From Halalkalicoccus sp. CG83 (GTDB lineage Archaea; Halobacteriota; Halobacteria; Halobacteriales; Halalkalicoccaceae), in the NCBI RefSeq assembly GCF_037081715.1, contig NZ_JAZDDH010000001.1, positions 2,418,001 to 2,482,000 on the forward strand: a stretch of 64,000 nt of DNA, read 5' to 3'. The notes under the pieces were generated by a model. That model worked only from the letters and a program-made list of their open reading frames with translations, did no database searches and was not told where the DNA came from. The translations under genes were made by a program, and so were the position numbers. This document shows, one piece after another, positions 1 through 8,411 of the stretch. Positions within the stretch are counted from its first letter, which is position 1; each line of letters starts with the position of its first letter.

Positions 1-510
1 GAGGAACTTCCCGAGGGCGAGGTGGGAACGATCGCCGTCCGACGCGACGACGACCCGGTCGTCTTCGAGGAGTACTGGAACCAGCCCGAGAAGACCGAGG
101 CGGCGACCGTCGACGGCTGGCACCTCACGGGCGATCTCGGCTATCGCGACGAGGAGGGCTACGTCTGGTTCAAGGCGCGCGACGACGACGTGATCATCAC
201 CAGCGGCTACCGGGTCGGCCCCGGCGAGGTCGAGAGCGCACTCCTCGAACACCCGGCAGTCGAGCAGGTGGGTGTGATCGGCGTTCCCGACGAGACGCGC
301 GGCGAGATCATCAAGGCGTTCGTCCAACCGGTTCGCGAGATCGAGGGTGACGACGCGCTGCGCGAGGAGCTTCGCGACCTCGTCCGCGAGAACCTCGCGA
401 AGTACGAGTACCCCCGCGAGATCGAGTTCGTCGAGGCGCTCCCCCAGACCACGACCGGCAAGATCCAGCGCCGAAAGCTCCGCGACCGCGAGACCGAATC
501 CGAGCGGTGA
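1..510 (+). CDS. Acyl-CoA synthetase (AMP-forming), C-terminal part, cut by the window edge
   Basis: This is the last 169 codons of an AMP-forming acyl-CoA synthetase; the reading frame is open from the first base, so the start lies outside the window. These enzymes adenylate a carboxylic acid and transfer it to CoA. Visible are the core/C-terminal hinge (GWHLTGDLGYRDEEG, then a DDVIITSGYRVGPGEVE stretch) and the C-terminal lysine motif TTTGKIQRRKLR, whose Lys is the catalytic and acetylation site of the family. The wording resembles the medium-chain/acetyl-CoA-like branch rather than Acs, but the substrate cannot be read from this part. It lies 88 bp upstream of an acyl-CoA carboxylase gene on the same strand. 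Confidence 0.85.
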   Translation, partial: EELPEGEVGTIAVRRDDDPVVFEEYWNQPEKTEAATVDGWHLTGDLGYRDEEGYVWFKARDDDVIITSGYRVGPGEVESALLEHPAVEQVGVIGVPDETRGEIIKAFVQPVREIEGDDALREELRDLVRENLAKYEYPREIEFVEALPQTTTGKIQRRKLRDRETESER

Positions 511-571
511 CGGCGATCCCGTGCTCGAAAACACGGGACTGCCTCGAGGCGGGGTTCTGGAGGGAAAACGG

Positions 572-580
572 TTTCAAATA
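572..580 (+). promoter_or_regulatory. TATA-like box of the carboxyltransferase gene
   Basis: TTTCAAATA lies about 23 bp upstream of the ATG at 599. This fits a leaderless haloarchaeal transcript and supports 599 over the longer open frame that begins at 347 inside the preceding gene. Confidence 0.5.
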
Positions 581-598
581 GCCCCGCGCAGACGGGGT

Positions 599-2305
599 AT
601 GAACGTCCGGATCAGCGCGGGCGCGACCGAGGAGGAGGCCTCGGCGATCGCCGCCGCGCTCGCACGCCACGTCGACGGCGAGATCGAGGTCTACGTCGGC
701 GACGCGGAGGAGCCGACGGTGGTCCGCGACGCCGTCGTCAGGGAGCCAGAGGAGGACGACCTCGGGGCGACCGAGCGCGAGGAACGGCTCCGGGAGGAGA
801 TCGCCGACATCGAACGAGGTGGTCCCGAGAAGTACAAGGAACGTCTCTCCGAGCAGGGGAAGCTGTTCGTGCGCGATCGTCTCGACCTCTGGTTCGGCGA
901 GGAGGGAGTGCTGTTCGAGGACGGCCGGTTCGCGGAGTTCGACGCCGAGGACCGGCTGCCGGCGGACGGCCTGCTGACGGGCGCGGCGGAGTTCGACTCC
1001 CGGGAGGTCCACTTCATGGCCAACGACTTCACCGTGAAGGCGGGCAGCATGGCCGGCAAGGGGGTCGAGAAGTTCCTCCGGATGCAACAGCGCGCGCTGA
1101 AGTCGGGAAAGCCGGTCCTGTACCTAATGGACTCCTCCGGGGGACGGATCGACCAGCAGCGAGGCTTCTTCGCCAACCGGGAGGGAATCGGGAAGTACTA
1201 CTACAACCACTCGATGCTTTCCGGGAGGGTTCCCCAGATCTGCGTGCTCTACGGGCCGTGTATCGCCGGCGCGGCGTACACGCCGATCTTCGCCGACTTC
1301 ACGGTGATGGTCGAGGGGATGAGCGCGATGGCGATCGCGTCCCCCAGAATGGTGCGGATGGTCACCGGCGAGGAGATCGACATGCAGGATCTCGGTGGCC
1401 CGGAGGTCCACGCCCGTCACTCGGGCAGCGCGGATCTGGTCGCCCGTGACGAGCAGCACGCCCGCGAACTCGTCTCGCAGTTGATCACCTATCTGCCCGA
1501 CAAGGCGGGGGAGAACCCCCCGAGAGGGAAGCCGAAGCCGCCCGCGCGCTCGCCCGAGGGGATCGACTCGGTCGTCCCCCAGGAGCCGAACAAGGGCTAC
1601 GACATGGTCGACGTGATCGACCGAGTCGTGGATCGCGACAGCTACTTCGAGCTCAAACCCGACTACGGTGCGGAGATCATCACCGCCTACGCGCGGATCG
1701 ACGGTCGTCCTATCGGTATCATCGCCAACCAGCCGAACCACCGCGCTGGCGCGATCTTCCCCGACGCGGCGGAGAAGGCCGCCGAGTTCATCTGGAAGTC
1801 CGACGCCTACGACGTTCCGCTCCTCTACCTCTGTGATACGCCCGGATTCATGGCGGGCTCGGGCGTCGAGAAGGACGCCATCCTCGAGAAGGGAAAGAAG
1901 ATGATCTACGCCACCTCCTCGGCGACGGTGCCGAAGCAGTGCGTCGTCGTCCGCAAGGCCTACGGCGCCGGCATCTACGCGATGAGCGGTCCGGCCTACG
2001 ACCCCGAGAGCACGATCGCGCTGCCGTCGGGCGAGATCGGAATCATGGGCCCCGAGGCCGCGATCAACGCGGTCTACTACAACAAGCTGGAGGCGATCGA
2101 CGACGAGGAGGAACGCGCGGAGCGCGAGCGCGAACTCCGCGAGGAGTACCGCGAGGACATCGACGTCCACCGGATGGCCAGCGAGGTCGTCATCGACGAG
2201 ATCGTTCCCCCGAGCACGCTGCGCGAGGAGCTGGTCAATCGGTTCGCCTTCTACGAGGGCCTCGAGAAGGAGCTGCCCGAGAAGAAACACGGCACGGTGC
2301 TCTAG
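599..2305 (+). CDS. Acyl-CoA carboxylase carboxyltransferase subunit with epsilon-like N-terminus
   Basis: A 568-residue biotin-dependent carboxyltransferase of the propionyl/methylmalonyl-CoA type, which moves CO2 from carboxybiotin to an acyl-CoA. From about residue 55 it shows both crotonase-like halves: the N-half acyl-CoA site (MDSSGGRIDQQRG, GPCIAGAAYTPIF) and the C-half biotin site (CDTPGFMAGSGVEKDAILEKG, KAYGAGIYAMSG, GEIGIMGPEAAIN). Residues 1-45 are unusual. ISAGATEEEASAIAAAL resembles the small epsilon/PccX-type subunit that actinobacterial and haloarchaeal carboxylases normally encode separately. The ATG at 599 is chosen for the TATA-like box and because upstream codons overlap the preceding gene. 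No biotin carboxylase/BCCP gene lies within the window, so the partner must be elsewhere. The substrate (propionyl- versus longer acyl-CoA) is not settled by sequence alone. Confidence 0.88.
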   Translation: MNVRISAGATEEEASAIAAALARHVDGEIEVYVGDAEEPTVVRDAVVREPEEDDLGATEREERLREEIADIERGGPEKYKERLSEQGKLFVRDRLDLWFGEEGVLFEDGRFAEFDAEDRLPADGLLTGAAEFDSREVHFMANDFTVKAGSMAGKGVEKFLRMQQRALKSGKPVLYLMDSSGGRIDQQRGFFANREGIGKYYYNHSMLSGRVPQICVLYGPCIAGAAYTPIFADFTVMVEGMSAMAIASPRMVRMVTGEEIDMQDLGGPEVHARHSGSADLVARDEQHARELVSQLITYLPDKAGENPPRGKPKPPARSPEGIDSVVPQEPNKGYDMVDVIDRVVDRDSYFELKPDYGAEIITAYARIDGRPIGIIANQPNHRAGAIFPDAAEKAAEFIWKSDAYDVPLLYLCDTPGFMAGSGVEKDAILEKGKKMIYATSSATVPKQCVVVRKAYGAGIYAMSGPAYDPESTIALPSGEIGIMGPEAAINAVYYNKLEAIDDEEERAERERELREEYREDIDVHRMASEVVIDEIVPPSTLREELVNRFAFYEGLEKELPEKKHGTVL

Positions 2306-2307
2306 GG

Positions 2308-3181
2308 TCAGGGAAGCCGTTTGAGCCCCTGGAGGAGCGCGTCGCGAACCGCGTCGGGGACGACGTAGCCCACCCAGACCGCATATTTCCAGGGACCGAC
2401 GAGCCGCCGTCTCGGACGGTCGTCGCTCTCGGCGATCTCGGCGACGTCCTCGGGCTGGACGTAACCGACCCCGCGGTCGATGAACCGCCGGTCGTACTTC
2501 TCGGCGTCGAACAGGCGGTAGAACCACTCGTAGGCGCCGGTGCGGTCCAGCTTGTCGATCTCCGAGCGCGCGCGTTCCGAAGTTCGTCTCGACGGGGCCG
2601 GGCTCGAGCGTCACGACGTCGATGCCGTGATCGGAGACTTCGGTTCGGAGGGTGTCGCTGAGCCCCTCGAGCGCCCACTTCGAGCCCGCGTAGGCGCCCT
2701 GGCCGAGCATCACGGTCCGCCCGTAGACGCTCGAGGTGTTGACGATCAGCCCGAACCCTGCTCTCGCATCCGCGGGAGGACCGCCCGCGCGACCCGGTGG
2801 GCGCCGAAGAGGTTGACCTCGAACTGCTCGCGGAGCAGGTCGGTCGAGAGCTCCTCGAGCGGACCGATCTGTCCGTAGCCCGCGTCCTCAGAAATCTTCG
2901 ATTTCTGATGGGCCGCGGGAATCGCGAAGCGATACCCGGACGTTGTTGAACAGACAGTCGATTCGGCCCTGTTCGTCGACGATCCGGTCGACCACGACCG
3001 TCGGGTCGCCGGGATCGGTCACGTCGAGCTTCGCGGTGTGACAGCCGATCTCCTCGAGGTCGGCGAGCCCCGACGGAGTCGGGCCGGTGGCGTACACCTC
3101 CCAGCCTCGATCCCGGAAGGCTCGCGCGGTCGCGTTCCCGATGCCCGACGAACAGCCGGTGATGAGGACCGTAGAGCTCAC
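2308..3181 (-). pseudogene. Short-chain dehydrogenase/reductase, broken
   Basis: A classical SDR starting at a GTG (3181) with the nucleotide-binding motif TVLITGCSSGIGNATA and the catalytic YxxxK in GAYAGSKWALEG further down. The gene is not translatable as one frame. After FNN (normally NNAGYG) a 58-bp two-hairpin insert (2884-2941) adds a frameshift and a TGA. A second shift near 2749-2757 ends the middle piece after MREQGSG. A third, in a GC-repeat around 2563-2574, separates the NFGTRA segment from the C-terminal tail, which ends in QGLKRLP and a stop at 2308-2310. Apart from these breaks every piece of the family is present in order, so decay looks recent. The two single-base shifts could be assembly errors; the insert cannot. 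It is convergent with the carboxyltransferase gene. Confidence 0.85.
2884..2941 (-). repeat. 58-bp double-hairpin insertion element in the SDR gene
   Basis: Read on the minus strand, the insert begins with GTCC and ends with GGAC. It holds hairpin 1 (ATCGC-TTC-GCGAT, 2933-2921), a spacer ending CCCAT, and hairpin 2 (CAGAAATCGAAGATTTCTG, 2907-2889) followed by A. Removing exactly these 58 bp restores the SDR NNAGYG motif. Hairpin 2 supplies the in-frame TGA. The same layout is seen at 40636-40690. Confidence 0.75.
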
Positions 3182-3221
3182 GATGGCCGGTTCGGGGGTC
3201 GAGTGGTTAGGGCTGCTGCCG

Positions 3222-3250
3222 GCACGTGATGGGCCCGCGAAGCGGGGGTC
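3222..3250 (+). repeat. Probable degenerate copy of the double-hairpin element
   Basis: GCACGTG followed by ATGGGCC and the hairpin CCCGCGAAGCGGG parallels the plus-strand reading of the 2884-2941 element (TGATGGGCC, then a GAA-loop hairpin). It sits in the intergenic region between the SDR start and the arsN2 promoter. It is short, so the resemblance may be chance. Confidence 0.35.
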
Positions 3251-3310
3251 GCGTACACGACCACCCACGCTGGAGAAGGTATTAGCCACCCCGGATCGGT
3301 AGACGGGAGC

Positions 3311-3754
3311 ATGGACGAGACGACGCTCGACCTCCGGCGGGCCGACGGAGGGGACCTCTCCTACGTCGAACGGCTGCTCGAACGGAACGGGCTGCCTACC
3401 GAGGACGTACGATCGAAGCCCGAGTGTTTCTACGTCGTCTACGACGGCGAGAACAGAGTCGGCATCGGGGGCCTCGAGACCGACGGGAGCGTCGGGCTCC
3501 TCCGGTCGGTCGTCGTAGACCGGTCGGTCCGCGGACGCGGCTACGGGGCGCGGCTGTGTGAGAGCCTGGAGACCAAGGCTCGGGACGTCGGCGTCGAGAC
3601 GCTGTATCTGCTCACGACGACCGCGTCCGAGTTCTTTTCGGGCCGCGATTACATCGAGATCGACCGATCCGATGCGCCGGACGCCGTCCGACGAACGACC
3701 GAGTTCACCGACCTCTGTCCCACGACGGCCACGTGTATGGAGAAGTCCCTGTAA
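3311..3754 (+). CDS. arsN2: GNAT acetyltransferase, ArsN2-like
   Basis: A 147-residue GNAT-fold N-acetyltransferase. The acetyl-CoA pyrophosphate-binding motif is RGRGYGARL after the beta-4 strand LLRSVVVD, and the C-terminal pattern EFTDLCPTTATCMEKSL is typical of the ArsN2 group. That group is linked to arsenic resistance, in some cases through acetylation of organoarsenicals, and is often found near ars genes. No ars operon is visible here, so the arsenic role is inferred from similarity only. A TATA-like GTATTAG at 3279-3286, about 28 bp upstream, supports the ATG. It is divergent from the broken SDR gene. Confidence 0.7.
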   Translation: MDETTLDLRRADGGDLSYVERLLERNGLPTEDVRSKPECFYVVYDGENRVGIGGLETDGSVGLLRSVVVDRSVRGRGYGARLCESLETKARDVGVETLYLLTTTASEFFSGRDYIEIDRSDAPDAVRRTTEFTDLCPTTATCMEKSL

Positions 3755-3905
3755 CGCGGTCCCTGGTGTTCCGGGCCGCCGTTTTCGGAGGATGTTCTCA
3801 CCCGGTGTTCGACGAGGAACTCTCCCGGAACTGCCCGCACCGGACGGCCACCGATGGTCGATAGGCGGTCGTTAACAATATCTGTAGCGCTACGAACACG
3901 AACCG

Positions 3906-4259
3906 ATGTCGTTACAGGGAGCGGTTCGTGCGCCGGCGAGCGGTCTCTGGTCAGTACTGTCGCGCCGCGAGGGCGCGCTCTGGGCGGTCGTCGCCGCGTC
4001 GATGGTCGCTGATCTCCTCTTGACCTACTACGGCGTCGAGAACGGGCTCACGGAGTCGAACCCGGTCGCACGAGCCGGCTTCGAGCGCTTCGGTTACGTC
4101 GCGCTCGGCGCGCTCAAACTGTTCGCCCTCGGGATCGGCCTCGCCTGCCGGCAGCTCCTGCCCCGGGAGTACACCGCCGTCGTCCCGCTCGGACTCGCGA
4201 TTCCCTGGGTGGCCGCGTCGCTGATCAACGCCGTCGTGATCGGAACGATGGGTCGCTGA
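3906..4259 (+). CDS. DUF5658-type small membrane protein
   Basis: A 117-residue protein with about three hydrophobic helices: residues 24-42, 62-80 and 90-112. The motif DLLLTYYGVENGLTESNPVAR between the first and second helices matches the DUF5658 pattern found in haloarchaea and some bacteria; its function is unknown. Conserved Asp, Thr, Glu and Asn-Pro inside or near the membrane suggest a functional site rather than a simple anchor. GTTAACAATA at 3871-3880 is a good TATA box about 30 bp before the ATG. It appears monocistronic and meets the MaoC gene tail to tail. Confidence 0.75.
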   Translation: MSLQGAVRAPASGLWSVLSRREGALWAVVAASMVADLLLTYYGVENGLTESNPVARAGFERFGYVALGALKLFALGIGLACRQLLPREYTAVVPLGLAIPWVAASLINAVVIGTMGR

Positions 4260-4297
4260 TCGTCCGACGACCCGCGATCGGATCCGATCTCTCCCGT

Positions 4298-4753
4298 TCA
4301 CTCCCCGTCGGGTGCCTTGAGCGAGAGCACGGTCCGGGAGAACGCACAGACCAGTTCGTCGTTCTGGTTGAACGCCTCGACGTGCATCGTGACGACGCCC
4401 CGCTCGCCGTCGCTGGTCTCGTGTTTGTCGGTCACGGTCGACTGGACGCGGATCGTATCCCCGTGAAAGACCGGCGCCGGATGCTCGACGTCGTCGTACG
4501 AGAGGTTGGCGACGATCGTTCCGTCGGTGGTCTCGGGGATGGTGAGTCCGACCGCGAGGCTCATGGTATAGAGGCCATTGACGAGCCGCTCGCCGAACTC
4601 GGTCCCCGAGGCGAACTCCCGATCGAGGTGGAGCGGCTGCTGGTTCATCGTCATGTCACAGAACGCCTGGTTGTCGCGTTCGCTCACCGTCCGGCGTTTC
4701 TCGTGCTCGATCGTCTCGCCGACCTCGAACTCCTCGTAGTACAGACCGGGCAT
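4298..4753 (-). CDS. MaoC-like (R)-enoyl-CoA hydratase family protein
   Basis: A 151-residue hot-dog-fold dehydratase. The family's hydratase centre is visible in FCDMTMNQQPLHLDREFA (Asp/Asn and His of the hydratase-2 motif), followed by GLYTMSLAVG and the C-terminal strand region DTIRVQSTVTD. Proteins of this length act as dimers, hydrating enoyl-CoA or related CoA esters. The ATG at 4753 is preferred because the 29 upstream codons have no family similarity. Sequences with this TMNxQPLH form often occur with CitE-like lyases, and one lies 2.7 kb away (7495-8340). That makes a role with C5/C4 CoA esters possible but unproven. Confidence 0.8.
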   Translation of the reverse strand: MPGLYYEEFEVGETIEHEKRRTVSERDNQAFCDMTMNQQPLHLDREFASGTEFGERLVNGLYTMSLAVGLTIPETTDGTIVANLSYDDVEHPAPVFHGDTIRVQSTVTDKHETSDGERGVVTMHVEAFNQNDELVCAFSRTVLSLKAPDGE

Positions 4754-4871
4754 ACCACCCGGATCGACGCGGACGAGCAAAACCGTGGGGGTCGTGGGAC
4801 CGACCGCCGGCGATTCGTGACGACGGTGGAATCCGTTCACCGAGGGTCGGTCCCGTTCGATCGACAGTGAA

Positions 4872-5393
4872 TCAGAGGAGGCTGATCGCGCCGCCGAAGA
4901 CGGTCACCGTCAGGACGAGCCGGCCGAGGCTGCCGAAGAACGTCGCCACGGCGAACTTCGGGTAGCTCTCCTCGAGGACGGCGAACGCGTAGATCGAGAT
5001 GGTGTCGGGGAAGAACGGCACGCAGAGCGCGAGTCCGAGACCCACGTAGCCGTACTTCTGGGCGATCTCGACGGCCCGTCTCTCCGACCACGAGATGACG
5101 TCGAAGCGCGAGCGTTCGATCCACCGGGTGACCGGTCCCGCCCTCTTCGCCTCCTGTCCGAGGTGGAAGGCGAACAGGCTCCCGAGCGCCTTGCCGACCG
5201 CGCTGGTGAGGATGATGATCGTGAGCGTCAGCGTCCGCGATTCGGCGATATCGAGCGGCGCGACGAGGACGATCTCGCTGGGTCCCGGCAGCGCGAACGC
5301 GATGAGAAAGGAGTAGGTGAAGACGATGCCGATACCGGGCCAGCCGGTCGCCGTCTCGACGACGGCCTGGATTCCCTCGATGGTTCCCCGCAT
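4872..5393 (-). CDS. VTT-domain (DedA-like) membrane protein
   Basis: A 173-residue inner-membrane protein of the VTT/SNARE-associated family. The signature is ALPGPSEIVLVAP, with a re-entrant loop Pro/Glu, and later ALCVPFFPDTISIYAF and a Gly-rich GSLGRL segment. About five hydrophobic stretches are seen. DedA/VTT proteins are lipid-related transporters or scramblases, and the substrate here is unknown. The ATG at 5393 is used; an alternative GTG at 5489 would add 32 residues (PENRG...) with weak family support. It lies downstream of tatC on the same strand, separated by 168 bp. Confidence 0.8.
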   Translation of the reverse strand: MRGTIEGIQAVVETATGWPGIGIVFTYSFLIAFALPGPSEIVLVAPLDIAESRTLTLTIIILTSAVGKALGSLFAFHLGQEAKRAGPVTRWIERSRFDVISWSERRAVEIAQKYGYVGLGLALCVPFFPDTISIYAFAVLEESYPKFAVATFFGSLGRLVLTVTVFGGAISLL

Positions 5394-5561
5394 CACTCCC
5401 TCGCCGACGAGGGGCGTCGCGCTGACGAGCAGACTTCTCACGGTTGCCGTTGGGGAAGGTCCGACGTAAACGCCGCGGTTCTCCGGCACGTCCGGACGTT
5501 CGACCCGACGAACGGGAAAATCCGTTCCGGCGACCGACGCACGTGGGATCGGGACGCGCCG

Positions 5562-7406
5562 CTACGACTCCTGTCCGATCGGTACGTCGAATCGACCGCC
5601 GAGGGTGAGGAGCCACAGTCCCAGCAGCCCCACGGCGTAGGCGAGCATCGTCGACGTCGCCGCCAGCAGCATCGAGAGGACGCCAGGCGAGAGCAGGCTC
5701 GAGAGCACGAGGACGCTTATCGCGACCTCCCGCCAGTTCTCCCGGTAGCCACGGTAGGAGACGGTTCCGATGCGGTTGAGGAGCCACATTCCCACGGGGA
5801 CGCACGCGAGCGCACCGAACCCGACCGTGGTGTAAACGACGAGCCAGGCGACGCGGTCGATCCGATACGAGACGATCAGCCCCGCCCGCAGCGCGTCCGA
5901 GACGAGGTACGAGAGCAGCGCGGGGGCGACGTAGAGGTACCCGACGAGCGTGGCGGCGACGAACGTCGCACCGAGGGCGCCGGTCCAGACGAGGATCGTT
6001 CGACGGCGGGAACGGACCAGTTCGCGCTCGGCGAGCGTCGGCCACGCGTAGTAGGCGATCAGTGGAACGACGGCCAGCACGGCGACGAGGGTGCTGATCT
6101 CCATCTGAAACAGCAACACCTCGACGGGGTGGAGCGCGACGAGCTCCGACTCCTCGAGCCGGACGGCGGCGGGCACGCGCGAGAAGAACTGCCCCGCGAG
6201 CAGGCCGAACCCACCCTCGTAGAGGACGCCGAACGTCGCCAGCAGCACGACGCCGAAGACCAGGACGAGCCGCCGGAGCTTCGATCGGAGCGCACCAGCG
6301 ACCGCGTAGAGGTCGTAGGCGTAGCCGCCGACGTCGTCGTCCTCGCGTACCTCGGTCGCGAGTTCGCGGAGACCCGCGAGCCAGACCGAACCGGTCCCCT
6401 TCTCGTCGACGGTCCCTCCTCGATCCAGGGCGCCCACGGTCCCGGACCCGCTTGCGTCGTCGAACCGCTCCAGAATCGCCTCCGCGGCCGCCGGATCGTC
6501 ACGATCCATCGCTCGCCGAGCCGCGGCCAGCGCCTCCTCCTCGGGGAGTCCGGCGAACGTCGCGTCGGGAGCGGCCCGGACGTCGGCAGCGTCGACTCCC
6601 TCGAGTTCGTGGAGCGTCGAATCGACGCTCGTGGTCGATCGACTTACGCCGACGATCACCCGGGTGAGCGCGAGGCTGATCCCGTAGAGGATCGTCAGCG
6701 GGACGGCCCACATGAACTGTGAGAACGGGTCCGGCGGCGAGAAGACCGCACCGAAGACGAAGATGCCGAGCACGGCGTGGCGCCACTTCTCGCGGAACGT
6801 CTCGTAGGGGACGACGTCGGCGTACGCGAGCGCGGCCATCGCCAGCGGGAGCTGTGCGGCCAGCCCGAAGGAGACCGAGAGCACGAGGAGGAACTCCGTC
6901 CACATGACGATCGACCAGGTCGGATCGACGCCGGCCGAGAGCGCGTTGGCCGCGAGGAAATCCAGGAGCACGGGGAAGAACAACCAGTAGGCGTAGGCGA
7001 CGCCGCCGGCGAACAGCAGCGACGAAGCCGTTCCGAGCGCGAACAACGTCCGGAAGGCGATCGGCGCCCGCGGCCAGTAGCCCCGGGTCCGTAGCTCGCC
7101 GCGCGCGAGGTAGATCGACGGGGGGAGCGCGACCAGCAACCCGGCGATGATACCGATCTTCGCCTGGAGGAGGACGACGTCGAACGGCGTCTGGACGACG
7201 ATCTCCTGAGCCGCGGCAGTCGCCGGATCCATCCGTGACTCGGTCATCGCGGCCATCCGGTCCCAGACGTAGACGCGAAGCGCGTAGAAGGAGAACAGGA
7301 AGCCCGCCAGAAAGCAGACGAAGACGACACGGAGATGCGACTGCGCAGTGGTGAACACCGCCGCGATCGCTGCTCGTTCCTCGCCGAACGCCCTCTTCTC
7401 GCTCAC
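5562..7406 (-). CDS. tatC: Sec-independent translocase TatCt (fused double TatC)
   Basis: A 614-residue haloarchaeal TatC fusion. Two TatC-like membrane domains are joined by an acidic soluble linker (about residues 265-385), giving roughly 12-14 transmembrane helices. The N-half has the cytoplasmic start EERAAIAAVFTTAQSHLRVVFV and a VFSPPDPFSQFMWAVPL segment. The C-half repeats the pattern with LSSLLSPGVLSMLLAATSTML. TatCt is the receptor subunit of the Tat pathway, which exports folded RR-signal proteins across the membrane and carries most secretion in haloarchaea. The GTG at 7406 (VSEKRAFGEE) is the likely start; upstream codons overlap the divergent lyase gene. The usual second TatC (TatCo) and TatA are not in the window. 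A Tat-type substrate (46749-47915) is. Confidence 0.88.
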   Translation of the reverse strand: MSEKRAFGEERAAIAAVFTTAQSHLRVVFVCFLAGFLFSFYALRVYVWDRMAAMTESRMDPATAAAQEIVVQTPFDVVLLQAKIGIIAGLLVALPPSIYLARGELRTRGYWPRAPIAFRTLFALGTASSLLFAGGVAYAYWLFFPVLLDFLAANALSAGVDPTWSIVMWTEFLLVLSVSFGLAAQLPLAMAALAYADVVPYETFREKWRHAVLGIFVFGAVFSPPDPFSQFMWAVPLTILYGISLALTRVIVGVSRSTTSVDSTLHELEGVDAADVRAAPDATFAGLPEEEALAAARRAMDRDDPAAAEAILERFDDASGSGTVGALDRGGTVDEKGTGSVWLAGLRELATEVREDDDVGGYAYDLYAVAGALRSKLRRLVLVFGVVLLATFGVLYEGGFGLLAGQFFSRVPAAVRLEESELVALHPVEVLLFQMEISTLVAVLAVVPLIAYYAWPTLAERELVRSRRRTILVWTGALGATFVAATLVGYLYVAPALLSYLVSDALRAGLIVSYRIDRVAWLVVYTTVGFGALACVPVGMWLLNRIGTVSYRGYRENWREVAISVLVLSSLLSPGVLSMLLAATSTMLAYAVGLLGLWLLTLGGRFDVPIGQES

Positions 7407-7494
7407 GAGCGTTTCACACTGGTCCAATGGTGCCGTAAGGACTTGGACTCGCCGGAGGGGTAGACCGATGGGGATCGAGCCCGATCGATCGCGC

Positions 7495-8340
7495 ATGGTC
7501 AGAAGAAGCGTCATGTTCACACCCGGCGATCGCCCCGAGATGCTCCGAAAGGCGCCGGAGTCGGGTGCGGACGTCGTCGTCCTCGATCTGGAGGACGCGG
7601 TCGGGCCCGGCCGAAAGCAGGAGGCTCGCTCTGCCGTCACGGCGGTCCTCGACGATCCGCGATTCGACCCGGACGCCGAGGTGTGCGTGCGGGTCAACCC
7701 CGAGTTCGACGACGACCTCGCGATCCTCGAGCGCGCTCGGCCCGATTGCCTGATGCTCCCGAAGGTCGCGAGCGCCGACGACGTCGATCGGCTCGATCGG
7801 CTGGTACGCGAGCGAGGCGGCCCGCTCCCGGTGCTCGCGCTCGTCGAGAGCGCCGCCGGCGTGCTCGCGGCGCCAGCGATCGCCTCCCACGAGGCTACGG
7901 ACGCGCTCGTCTTCGGGGCCGAGGACCTCGCCGCGGACGTCGGCGCGACGCGCACTCGCGAGGGGACGGAGGTGCTCTACGCCCGTGAACGGGTCGTGAT
8001 CGCCGCGAGCGCAGCCGGAGTGGAGGCGATCGACACGGTCTATACCGACATCGAGGACCGCGAGGGCCTGAGCGAGGAGACACGGTTCGCCGCCGGACTC
8101 GGCTACGACGGGAAGATGGCGATCCACCCCGCGCAGGTCGACCCGATCAACGAGGCGTTCACGCCCGACCCCGAGGAGGTGGAGTGGGCGGAGCGCGTCC
8201 TCGAGGCGCGCGACGACGCCGATCGGGAGGGACGGGGCGTCTTCCGGGTCGACGACGAGATGATCGACGCCCCGCTGATCGCCCAGGCCGAACGGGTCGT
8301 CGAGCGCGCCCGCGCGGCGGCCGACGATCGGAGCCCCTAG
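7495..8340 (+). CDS. HpcH/HpaI aldolase / citrate lyase beta-like lyase
   Basis: A 281-residue TIM-barrel lyase of the CitE/HpcH family, which cleaves malyl-CoA-type or citramalyl-CoA-type esters with Mg2+. The family start MVRRSVMFTPGDRPEML, the acidic DLEDAVGPGRK (metal/CoA binding), the barrel arginine in CVRVNPEF, LVESAAGVLAA and GAEDLAADVG (metal-binding Glu/Asp) and KMAIHPAQV are all present. The ATG at 7495 matches the family start; an in-frame ATG at 7468 would add nine residues. Haloarchaea use one CitE-like enzyme as beta-methylmalyl-CoA lyase of the methylaspartate cycle. This copy may be that or a shorter paralogue. It is divergent from tatC, with gdh next downstream. Confidence 0.8.
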   Translation: MVRRSVMFTPGDRPEMLRKAPESGADVVVLDLEDAVGPGRKQEARSAVTAVLDDPRFDPDAEVCVRVNPEFDDDLAILERARPDCLMLPKVASADDVDRLDRLVRERGGPLPVLALVESAAGVLAAPAIASHEATDALVFGAEDLAADVGATRTREGTEVLYARERVVIAASAAGVEAIDTVYTDIEDREGLSEETRFAAGLGYDGKMAIHPAQVDPINEAFTPDPEEVEWAERVLEARDDADREGRGVFRVDDEMIDAPLIAQAERVVERARAAADDRSP

Positions 8341-8411
8341 AGGATCCGAGACGTACGTCCGGTTCCACGTCCCGGCATGCTTAACACGCACGTCGCCGAT
8401 TATCCCATCCC

